Assembly: GCA_026397695.1 (NCBI GenBank)
Contig: JAPLUJ010000694.1
Span: 1-9,737, forward strand
Direction: 5' to 3'
Source of the DNA: Verrucomicrobiota bacterium
GTDB taxonomy: Bacteria; Verrucomicrobiota; Verrucomicrobiia; Verrucomicrobiales; Akkermansiaceae
Length of the DNA stretch: 9,737 nt
Part shown: positions 1 through 5,414 of the stretch, one piece after another
Layout: the number at the start of each line of letters is the position of its first letter
How positions within the stretch are numbered: the first letter of the stretch is position 1
The notes under the pieces: generated by a model
Told to the model about the DNA's origin: nothing
The model's database searches: none
The model's input: the letters and a program-made list of their open reading frames with translations, nothing else
Program-made: the position numbers and the translations under genes

Positions 1-324
1 TTTGCTCGGCGATGGATTGCCCGGGACCTGCACGAAAGCACGGTAATTCCCAGCGTCATAGTATTGCACTTGGGTGAGGATGGGGATCCACTTTGCCGTA
101 GCTTCGTCGTAATACTCCGGGTAGTATTCGCCCGCTTTCTCAGAGGTGAAATTGAGTTGGACCACCGGCAGGGAAACATCATCGATGGCAAGCTTGAAGT
201 CCGGATTTCCGGTTGGCTCAGCGTAGGAATGGAGCCAGAACAAACCGCCGATACACACGCAGATAATGAGGACGGCGCGAGTGATTAGAGGGCGCAGGTC
301 CTTGAGGTTTTGTTGGAATGACAT
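1..324 (-). CDS. N-terminal part of a membrane-anchored protein of unknown function (runs off the left edge)
   Basis: This is an open frame of 108 codons without a stop, so the gene continues beyond the window. The protein begins MSFQQNLKDLRPLITRAV. A hydrophobic stretch at about residues 13-34, following a short charged N-terminus, reads as a signal anchor or uncleaved signal peptide. The exported part starts near residue 36 (AEPTGNPDFKLAIDDVSLP) and contains a tyrosine- and acid-rich segment (GEYYPEYYDEATAKW) before the edge. The start ATG has a purine-rich ribosome site (AGAAGGAAA) about 10 bases upstream, the clearest in the window, which supports this start. I do not recognise the family. 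The upstream leader carries a perfect 7-bp hairpin at 373-390. The coding call is fairly firm; the function is unknown. Confidence 0.72.
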   Translation of the reverse strand, partial: MSFQQNLKDLRPLITRAVLIICVCIGGLFWLHSYAEPTGNPDFKLAIDDVSLPVVQLNFTSEKAGEYYPEYYDEATAKWIPILTQVQYYDAGNYRAFVQVPGNPSPSK

Positions 325-372
325 GGCTGTGGTTTCCTTCTATCAATTAGAGTTAGGACAAGACTTGTACTT

Positions 373-390
373 TGGGAGGACACCCTCCCA
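373..390 (-). promoter_or_regulatory. Perfect 7-bp hairpin in the leader of the left-edge gene
   Basis: TGGGAGG and CCTCCCA are exact inverted repeats separated by the four bases ACAC, about 50 bases upstream of the minus-strand start codon at 324. In a transcript of that gene the 5' arm would hold GGGAGG, resembling a Shine-Dalgarno sequence, and the 3' arm its complement. A role in leader folding or protein binding is inference only; it has no adjoining T tract, so a classic terminator is unlikely. Confidence 0.35.
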
Positions 391-668
391 TCAAGGCAAT
401 TACGAGATTACCCAAATTTCGAAAATTCCGCAAGAGAAAAGTTTCAATAAAAGAAAATAAATCGCGTAATGTGGGTTATTGGCGGGTTCGGGGATTTTGG
501 ACCGGCGGATCCCTCTGGACATGCGCGTCAGGTTCCGGGGCAGGCGTCGGAGCGCGGCCGTTCCGGCTGCTCCGGGAGGTGCACGTCGCGGGGGCGCGGC
601 GGTAATTCGGATCTCATTTCAGTAGCTGATTCAGGACAAAACAGGCGGGTCGCCCGTTTGCCAAGACA

Positions 669-839
669 GCCGGGACGGCCAATACCGTTCAATTAAGCAG
701 GAAGAGAAGAGGGTTTTAACCGCAGATGAACGCAGATAGACGCAGATGAAGAGAGATTTTTGATTTTATCTGTGTTCATCTGCGTCCATCTGCGGTTCGA
801 ATTTCTTAATTGAACAGGAACAGGATTGGCCGGGACGGC
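669..839. mobile_element. MITE-like palindromic element flanked by 11-bp direct repeats
   Basis: The 11-mer GCCGGGACGGC occurs exactly at 669-679 and 829-839 in the same orientation. The 149 bp between them (680-828) begin with CAAT and end with ATTG. The ends form an imperfect terminal inverted repeat: CAAT-ACCGTT-CAATTAAG on the left against CAAT-CCTGTT-CCTGTT-CAATTAAG read inward from the right, the core GTTCAATTAAG being perfect over 11 bp (687-697 with 805-815). The interior holds a long hairpin (718-797). It contains no gene. Small size, terminal inverted repeats and flanking direct repeats fit a non-autonomous miniature transposable element. The flanking 11-mer is itself nearly palindromic, so it could be part of the element rather than a target duplication. 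Confidence 0.55.
718..797. repeat. Long imperfect inverted repeat built from 10-bp CGCAGATGAA units
   Basis: The 5' arm (718-750) is AACC followed by three tandem 10-mers of the form CGCAGATRRA (CGCAGATGAA, CGCAGATAGA, CGCAGATGAA). The 3' arm (766-797) is its near-complement, with about four differences over some 32 positions, several of which would be G-U pairs in RNA. The loop is an AT-rich 15 bases. A transcript would fold into one long hairpin. Similar CGCAGATGAACGC-type repeats are, from memory, scattered through intergenic DNA of several bacterial groups; this was not searched. It lies inside the MITE-like element. Confidence 0.7.
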
Positions 840-918
840 TATCCTCCAGCCACCCTTATGCTCCAGCCACGGTGCGACTGCGGCAGCGGCACTTGGCTTC
901 ATGCAGCGGCCTGACATG

Positions 919-1971
919 TTAGATGACGGTGATGTGCGACTCGTTGCCGGCAGATGGGCGGATGGCTCCGACCGGGTGCGCATGGATGGCGAGTCCGTGG
1001 GAATGGAGGACTTCAGCGACTTCGGCGAGGGCGGCGGGATCGCAGGCGATGAGCAGGCCGCCGCTGGTTTGCGGGTCGCTGAGAATAGCCTGGCGGATTG
1101 CGTCGGGGCAATCGATGGCGGTGCCGTAGCTGGCCCAGTTTCTGCGGGTGCCGCCGGGAGCCATGCCTGCATTGAGATAGCTGGCGAGGTCGCAGAGTTG
1201 CGGGACGGCGGCAAAATGGATTGCGGCGGAAACCTTGCTGGCGCGGCACATTTCCAGCAGGTGTCCGAACAGTCCGAAGCCGGTGACGTCGGTCATGGCG
1301 TGAACGGACTCGAGGCGGGAGAGTTTCGTCCCGACCGAATTGAGGCGGGTCATTGAGGCGGCCGCCTTGCCGACATCCTCGGGGCGGAGTTGGCCATTTT
1401 TTTCGGCGGTGGCGAGGATGCCGATGCCGAGCGGTTTGGTGAGGATGAGCAGATCGCCGGGGCGGGCACCCTGGTTGGCCTTGAGGTTGCGGCGTTTGAC
1501 CAGACCGTTGACGGCGAGGCCGAAGATCGGCTCCGTGCTGTCAAGGCTGTGCCCCCCGGCGAGGGTGATCGAGGCCTCGGCGCAAACCGTGCGGGCACCG
1601 CGGATCACCTCGCGGGCGACGGCGGGCGGCAGTTGGTCGATCGGCCAGCCAAGGACTGCCAGCGCCAGTACCGGGCGACCGCCCATGGCGTAAATGTCGC
1701 TGATGGCATTAGCGGCGGCGATGCGTCCGAAATCAAACGGGTCATCGACGATCGGCATGAAGAAATCGGTGGTGGCTAACAGCAAGGTTTCGCCGTCGTC
1801 TAACAGCCATGCGGCGGCATCGTCGCGCAGCTCGTTGCCGATGAGCAGGCGGGAATCGGTTAGTGCTGTCTCGCCGGTTCCGGCGAGGATGGCATCGAGC
1901 ACATTGGGGGCGATTTTGCAGCCGCAGCCGGCGCCGGAGCTGAATTGGGTGAGGCGGACGGGCGGGGTCAT
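919..1971 (-). CDS. selD: Selenophosphate synthetase (selenide, water dikinase)
   Basis: SelD makes selenophosphate from selenide and ATP in the cytoplasm, the selenium donor for selenocysteine and 2-selenouridine synthesis. From the chosen start the protein has 350 residues, close to the 347 of the E. coli enzyme. The N-terminal motif SSGAGCGCKIAPNVLDAIL carries the catalytic Cys16 and Lys19, so this is the cysteine form and not a selenoprotein. Further hallmarks appear in order: DDAAAW, TTDFFMPIVDDPFDFGRIAA, NAISDIYAMGG, LAGGHS, PIFGLAVNG, LTKPLGIG, MTDVTGFGLFGHLLEMC, GGTRRNWASYG and DPQTSGGLL. The frame stays open 35 codons further upstream, but that extension is not SelD-like and lies within the upstream gene. 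The ATG used overlaps the stop of the mnmH C-terminal frame as ATGA (1968-1971), indicating translational coupling. The gene looks intact. Confidence 0.96.
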   Translation of the reverse strand: MTPPVRLTQFSSGAGCGCKIAPNVLDAILAGTGETALTDSRLLIGNELRDDAAAWLLDDGETLLLATTDFFMPIVDDPFDFGRIAAANAISDIYAMGGRPVLALAVLGWPIDQLPPAVAREVIRGARTVCAEASITLAGGHSLDSTEPIFGLAVNGLVKRRNLKANQGARPGDLLILTKPLGIGILATAEKNGQLRPEDVGKAAASMTRLNSVGTKLSRLESVHAMTDVTGFGLFGHLLEMCRASKVSAAIHFAAVPQLCDLASYLNAGMAPGGTRRNWASYGTAIDCPDAIRQAILSDPQTSGGLLIACDPAALAEVAEVLHSHGLAIHAHPVGAIRPSAGNESHITVI

Positions 1972-2654
1972 GGCGGTTGACGGGTGGATTCTATCAGAGC
2001 TGCCGCGATCGTGTGCGGCGCGAGTTTTTGGAATGGATGGCGGGTGATGTGTGCCGGCGGATAGCCCGCCAGACATGTCTGATAGGTGCGGTCATAGTAA
2101 TACAGGATGATGCCGCAGGCACCGGCGAAATCACCGCTGGCGAGCGCCTCAAGCGTGGCCTGGGCGCGCGTGCCGCCAAGCCGCGAACGGATCGCTGTCA
2201 CACACGCCGCGAGTTGCCCTGATGGAAAGCCGGCGTAAACCCTGCAAAGGTGGCGGATCCGCTCGTCGTCGGGCAACTCGACCACGTGAAATCGGGCGTG
2301 CTGTTTTCGTTGCCACAGCGCCTCGGGCAGGACCCGTTTGCCGATCATGCGGCTTTCGTCCTCTAACCAAACAGGGCGTTCGGGAACGGTGGCACGCCAG
2401 GCGCACGCGAGATCGTTTTCAAATTGGGCCTGGGTCGGCTGTGCGTCCTCGCCGAGTTGTCCGAATGCGCTCCCCTTGTGGCGGGCGAGTCCCTCGAGGT
2501 CCACGACGCACTCGCCGAGAGCCGCCAGTTGCCGGAGGATTTCGGTCTTGCCGCTGCCGGTCAGACCGGAGACAAAGCGCATCTCACGGGGGATGGCGAA
2601 CGAGGCGAGCACCCAGCGGCGAAAGGATTTGTAGCCATCCCTGAGGGTGGCCAC
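1968..2654 (-). CDS. mnmH: tRNA 2-selenouridine synthase, C-terminal P-loop part (split gene)
   Basis: MnmH (SelU, YbbB) replaces sulfur by selenium in 2-thiouridine at position 34 of certain tRNAs, using selenophosphate. This frame holds the nucleotide-binding half. It opens with VATLRDGYKSFRRWVL, which matches the end of the rhodanese domain and its linker, then has the Walker A motif GLTGSGKT (about residues 30-37 from the GTG at 2654), the family signature VDLEGLARHKGSAFG, then VWLEDESRMIGKRVLP, and near the C-terminus ILYYYDRTYQ. The preceding in-frame bases encode QIAFGCR directly after a TAA at 2676-2678, so the family match continues to that stop. The GTG start is nominal and no ribosome site is evident. 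It overlaps the rhodanese frame by 71 bases in another frame and ends in an ATGA overlap with selD. It is most likely a remnant, though separate expression is possible. Confidence 0.85.
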   Translation of the reverse strand: MATLRDGYKSFRRWVLASFAIPREMRFVSGLTGSGKTEILRQLAALGECVVDLEGLARHKGSAFGQLGEDAQPTQAQFENDLACAWRATVPERPVWLEDESRMIGKRVLPEALWQRKQHARFHVVELPDDERIRHLCRVYAGFPSGQLAACVTAIRSRLGGTRAQATLEALASGDFAGACGIILYYYDRTYQTCLAGYPPAHITRHPFQKLAPHTIAAALIESTRQPP

Positions 2655-2955
2655 GCGGCAACCGAAGGCGATCTGTTAGAGCGAGCAAGGTGTGCGCCAA
2701 CTCCTCGAGTCGCGGGCCGACGCAGCGCAACCCTAGGCTCACCGCAAGGTGCCGCCCATCGCGCTTGTAAGCGGTGCCGATCGCGGCGCGCTCCGCGTTG
2801 GAAAAGATTGGCACGTTGACCGCGCCCGGGATGTGGCCGAGGGCGAATTCGTCCGGGGTGCGGACGTCGATCACCGGCACACCGGCTGGGCGCGTTAGAA
2901 AGGCATCGGTCAACAGTTCTTCAGGCATGGGGTGGCCGGTTCCGGGTGCAGCCAT
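2584..2955 (-). CDS. mnmH: tRNA 2-selenouridine synthase, N-terminal rhodanese part (split gene, catalytic cysteine missing)
   Basis: Residues 28-87 match the N-terminal rhodanese domain of MnmH: VIDVRTPDEFALGHIPGAVN, VPIFSNAERAAIGTAYKRDG, and LGLRCVGPRLEEL. In intact enzymes a segment with the catalytic cysteine follows (CxRGGxRS type in E. coli), then a GGYKA-like motif. Here the match ends at about residue 94 (LALT) and the last 28 or so residues, including LRLPRGHPQGWL, are out-of-frame translation. The motif after the cysteine loop (RVATLRDGYK) resumes in another frame only about 27 bases later, so roughly 20-25 residues holding the cysteine are gone and the frame is shifted. The start at 2955 is uncertain: an ATG at 2928 (MPEELLTDAFL) is equally plausible and neither has a clear ribosome site. 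The yedF-like gene lies 87 bases upstream. Confidence 0.82.
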   Translation of the reverse strand: MAAPGTGHPMPEELLTDAFLTRPAGVPVIDVRTPDEFALGHIPGAVNVPIFSNAERAAIGTAYKRDGRHLAVSLGLRCVGPRLEELAHTLLALTDRLRLPRGHPQGWLQILSPLGARLVRHPP

Positions 2956-3042
2956 TGTTTGGAAAGCCCGGCGGGCCTTGACGAGTCAAAAAAATCACGG
3001 CGGGGCGATTGGCCTGCGGTTGCGCTGAACCCGGCTGCCGGC

Positions 3043-3378
3043 TCAGGGCCGGATCACCTTGTCGGCCATGGCCATCACCTGCACCGACTGCTCCATGGTG
3101 CCGACTTCGCCTATCAGAAGTTTGTCTTTGAGGCCGAGGTGCTCGAGGCAGGTATTGCAGGTGGCGATGCGTGCCCCGCGGGCCATGAGTGCTTCGAGAT
3201 GAGCGATCACTCCGCTGCCCTCGGTGGTGAGGCGCACGCCGGAGTTGACGCAGCCAATCAGGTCGATCGGGGTCGCCGAGGCGGCCAGTTTCTCCAGGAA
3301 AATCTTCATCAGTTTGCGGCCGAGTTCCGCGTCATCGCCGCTGCCCATTTGGTCGGAGTTGAGATAGAGGAAGGTCAT
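3043..3378 (-). CDS. yedF: YedF-like selenium-associated DsrE-family protein
   Basis: This 111-residue cytoplasmic protein matches the C-terminal DsrE-like domain of the selenium metabolism protein YedF. Recognisable blocks are YLNSDQMGSGDDAELGRKLM near the start, VNSGVRLTTEGSGVIAHLEAL in the middle, ATCNTCLEHLGL with two cysteines at a position conserved in the family, and the ending GEVGTMEQSVQVMAMADKVI. The usual YedF has an N-terminal TusA-like domain and is nearly twice as long; that domain is absent here, since the protein starts directly at the DsrE fold. YedF genes are known to travel with selD, and this one heads the mnmH-selD cluster on the same strand, 87 bases upstream of mnmH. 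Its role is not established; a role in sulfur or selenium transfer is inferred from the fold. No clear ribosome site precedes the ATG. Confidence 0.88.
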   Translation of the reverse strand: MTFLYLNSDQMGSGDDAELGRKLMKIFLEKLAASATPIDLIGCVNSGVRLTTEGSGVIAHLEALMARGARIATCNTCLEHLGLKDKLLIGEVGTMEQSVQVMAMADKVIRP

Positions 3379-3437
3379 TGGATGGGTGGTGGGAGGTGGT
3401 TGTCGTTGGGGTTGGATGTTGGACTATCGAGTCACAC

Positions 3438-3580
3438 GTCGCAACTCCTTATTGCAGACGCGACAGGAATGTCGCAACTCCTTATTGCAGACGCGACAGG
3501 AATGTCGCAACTCCTTATTGCAGACGCGACAGGAATGTCGCGACTCCTTATTGAAAACGCGACAGGAATGTCGCGACTCC
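3438..3580. repeat. 33-bp tandem repeat, 4.3 copies, each junction a perfect hairpin
   Basis: Units start at 3438, 3471, 3504 and 3537, followed by an 11-base partial copy at 3570. The first three units are identical; the fourth differs at three positions (GTCGCG for GTCGCA, and GAAAAC for GCAGAC). Every junction contains GCGACA-GGAA-TGTCGC, a perfect 6-bp stem with a four-base loop (3460-3475, 3493-3508, 3526-3541, 3559-3574). In plus-strand RNA the loop is GGAA, a GNRA tetraloop. Copies abut without spacers, so this is not a CRISPR. The unit is a multiple of three, so several frames stay open across it and yield spurious proteins with 11-residue repeats. It sits between divergent genes (yedF-like leftward, peptidase rightward). 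Confidence 0.92.
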
Positions 3581-3688
3581 ACAACATCCGGCTGCCGTGA
3601 ATTGGAATCACAAGAACACAGCCCCACCCCACTATATGCTTGGCGCTGCGTGGTGGACTGGTAAGTTTGGCGCGAAAGACCGCCCCGC

Positions 3689-4441
3689 ATGAATCCCGCT
3701 TCCACTCTATTGATCCCCCACCCCGTCCACGGCGAAGTGAATGCTGCTGAAGAATCATCCTTGCGGCGTTGCCCTGCGGGGTGCCGGGCACTTGGCTGGG
3801 CCCTGACGGGCACATGGCTGTTAGTCGCACTCCCCGCGCAGGCGGATGACGTCCGTCCGGTCACGCCGGAGTTACGCGCCAGCGCGGCGCTCGACCACTT
3901 TTACCAAAAATACACCTTGGTCGGCGCCTTGCCCATCGTCAGCTCGGACAAGCCAGCCGACTTTGCGTTGTTAGAGGCCGCATATATCATTCGCAACATG
4001 CTGGACGGCCGTGACGATATCCTGCAAGCCATGGCCGCCCGCGGCAGCAAGGTCGCCGTGATGGCCCACAATGAATATACCACGGACCTGCCCGAGCAGA
4101 GCCGCCTCGCGCCGCGCGTGTTTTGGGACAGCCGGGCGCGGGGCATAAACGGCAAAACGTGCAGTTGCGGTGAGGAAAACCTGCTCGGTTATCCGGGAGA
4201 CCCTTATCCCACCGAGAACATCCTGATTCATGAGTTCGCCCATGCCATCCACGGGGTGGTCACGAAAATGCTGGATGCGTCGTTCGACTCCCGGTTGCAG
4301 GCGGCCTATCAGGACGCGACCAATCGCGGACTATGGGATCCAACTCATCTGAATACTGGGCCGAATGCTCGCAGGACTGGTTTGACAACAACCGTCACGA
4401 CGACGCGCTGCACAACCACGTCCATACGCGCGCCATGTTGA
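3689..4441 (+). CDS. Exported zinc metallopeptidase domain, N-terminal part of a frameshifted peptidase-cyclophilin fusion
   Basis: An N-terminal segment with two arginines, then a hydrophobic run (about residues 35-51, GWALTGTWLLVALPAQA) and an AQA cleavage site before DD, indicates Sec export. The mature part contains DFALLEAAYIIRNML, VAVMAHNEYTTDLPE, SCGEENLLGYPGDPY and the zinc motif ILIHEFAHAIH, with His181, Glu182 and His185. It resembles putative secreted peptidases related to the anthrax lethal factor catalytic fold, where the third ligand is the first Glu of an EFFAE motif. The matching EYWAE lies at 4351-4365 in another frame (next entry), so the frame is broken between about 4337 and 4350. 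The residues after NRGLW up to the stop at 4441 (threonine- and arginine-rich) are out-of-frame translation. A GTG at 3737 is an alternative start. No strong ribosome site precedes either start. Confidence 0.8.
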   Translation: MNPASTLLIPHPVHGEVNAAEESSLRRCPAGCRALGWALTGTWLLVALPAQADDVRPVTPELRASAALDHFYQKYTLVGALPIVSSDKPADFALLEAAYIIRNMLDGRDDILQAMAARGSKVAVMAHNEYTTDLPEQSRLAPRVFWDSRARGINGKTCSCGEENLLGYPGDPYPTENILIHEFAHAIHGVVTKMLDASFDSRLQAAYQDATNRGLWDPTHLNTGPNARRTGLTTTVTTTRCTTTSIRAPC

Positions 4442-5124
4442 AGGAATACGATCCATCTGCGGCTAAGTTATGTGCGGAAATCTATGGCGACAAGCCATGG
4501 CGCTACCTCAAGCCTGCGGCGAGGCCAGCGGCCGAACGCGCGCATCTTGCCGGATTCGACCCCGCCAAGGCCCCGCGATTCCACTGGCGCGTGACTCCCA
4601 TACCCGATACGCCACATGTGCTGATAGAAACCGAGCTGGGAAATATCGAGGTGGAACTGAACGCCAAAGACGCGCCCCTAACAGTCAGGAACTTCCTTCA
4701 TTACGTGCAGGAAAGACTGTATAATGACGGCCGCTTCTTCCGCACCGTGACGCTTGCCAACCAACCGGACAACAAGGTCAAGATCCAGGTGATCCAGATC
4801 GAAGCCGATCCATCCAGAACCAGCGAGTTCGCACCGCCAATACCGTTAGAACGAACCCGCACCACCGGTTTGCGCCACCTCGACGGTACCTTGAGCATGG
4901 CCCGCGACGCGCCGGACACGGCGTGCGACAGCTTCTCCATTTGTATCGGCGACCAACCCGAGCTTGATTTTGGCGGCAAGCGCAATCCCGATGGCCAGGG
5001 GTTTGCCGCCTTCGGCAAAGTGGTTAAAGGCATGGACGTGGTCCGCAAGATCCAAGCGGCCCCGGCCGTAGGCCAGCAGTTGCACCCGCCAATGCTCATC
5101 CGGCGCGCGATCCGGCTGGATTGA
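4333..5124 (+). CDS. End of the metallopeptidase domain plus cyclophilin-type peptidyl-prolyl isomerase (downstream part of the frameshifted fusion)
   Basis: The first 60 or so residues complete the peptidase: SSEYWAECSQDWFD, with the likely third zinc ligand Glu7, then HNHVHTRAMLKEYDP, LCAEIYGDKPWRYLKP. A linker follows, and from about residue 96 a cyclophilin domain begins: VLIETELGNIEVELNAKDAP, TVRNFLHYVQERLYNDGRFF, GTLSMARDAPDTACDSFSIC, IGDQPELDFGGKRNPDGQGF, AAFGKVVKGMDVVRKI. The usual FxR of the cyclophilin active site appears as FFR; a clear GGD loop after it is missing (VIQIEADPSR instead). The internal ATG at 4333 only marks where the frame opens; it has no ribosome site or signal peptide of its own. 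The intended product is probably one secreted protein spanning 3689-5124, so this part would be exported only if the frame is restored. Confidence 0.84.
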   Translation: MGSNSSEYWAECSQDWFDNNRHDDALHNHVHTRAMLKEYDPSAAKLCAEIYGDKPWRYLKPAARPAAERAHLAGFDPAKAPRFHWRVTPIPDTPHVLIETELGNIEVELNAKDAPLTVRNFLHYVQERLYNDGRFFRTVTLANQPDNKVKIQVIQIEADPSRTSEFAPPIPLERTRTTGLRHLDGTLSMARDAPDTACDSFSICIGDQPELDFGGKRNPDGQGFAAFGKVVKGMDVVRKIQAAPAVGQQLHPPMLIRRAIRLD

Positions 5125-5282
5125 CCTCAACGGTGCGCCAATGACCGAGCGCATGGAACCTGCGCGGTCATAGGGAAATATATTGCCGGCCATCCTTTTT
5201 TGGGGGGGCGTCACGCATGGGCAAGCCAAGGCGCGCCGTGTCGCAGTTGTGGTTGTCCGTTGTTATGCTTCGCGGCAGTCCC

Positions 5283-5305
5283 CGTGTCATGCAAACAATG
5301 ACACG
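5283..5305. promoter_or_regulatory. 8-bp perfect dyad upstream of the sigma factor gene
   Basis: CGTGTCAT and ATGACACG are exact inverted repeats separated by seven bases (GCAAACA), 110 bases before the sigma factor start. The dyad geometry, about 15 bp centre to centre, suits a dimeric regulator. There is no T tract, so a terminator for the upstream gene is unlikely. The regulator is unknown. Confidence 0.4.
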
Positions 5306-5308
5306 ATT

Positions 5309-5325
5309 ATCACAAACACGGTGAT
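5309..5325. promoter_or_regulatory. Second, shorter dyad next to the first
   Basis: ATCAC and GTGAT are inverted repeats separated by seven bases (AAACACG), the same spacer length as the dyad ending four bases to the left. The half-site core is only 5 bp and could arise by chance. It ends 89 bases before the sigma factor start codon. Confidence 0.25.
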
Positions 5326-5414
5326 TACCAATACCGCGCTGGCGTGCAGAATGGCTTGGCAACGTTGGCTCTCCATAGCAGGTCTGCCTGAGTAGTAGTT
5401 AACATCACACGATC

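Larger units (their letters stand above)
325..918. other. 594-bp spacer between the left-edge gene and selD
   Basis: I see no convincing gene here; the short open frames have no recognisable protein features and run through repeats. The left part (325-470) is AT-rich and is the leader of the minus-strand gene at 1-324. The middle (480-660) is GC-rich and featureless to my eye. Positions 669-839 form the MITE-like element listed separately. Just right of it the 10-mer CTCCAGCCAC occurs twice as a direct repeat (844-853 and 861-870). No clear terminator hairpin with a T tract is visible downstream of selD. Confidence 0.6.

Noticed and set aside
693..1356. Open frames of about 175 codons on both strands around the left end of selD
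   Set aside because: They translate the MITE-like element and the shadow of selD; composition is low-complexity and SelD accounts for the DNA.
1969..2076. A longer SelD start 35 codons upstream
   Set aside because: The extension is not SelD-like, overlaps the mnmH C-terminus, and the ATGA junction gives a natural start matching the family length.
2584..2680. Programmed frameshift or selenocysteine readthrough joining the two mnmH halves
   Set aside because: The blocking codon in the P-loop frame is TAA, no slippery heptamer is evident, and the missing cysteine loop would not be restored by either event.
3438..3580. Possible CRISPR array
   Set aside because: Copies are directly adjacent with no unique spacers, and no cas gene is nearby.
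3424..3864. Minus-strand open frame with 11-residue repeats (RHSCRVCNKEL), and a second minus frame and two plus frames across the same DNA
   Set aside because: The 33-bp tandem unit is a multiple of three and keeps several frames open at once; there is no ribosome site or protein-like sequence outside the repeat, and the frames overlap the exported peptidase gene.
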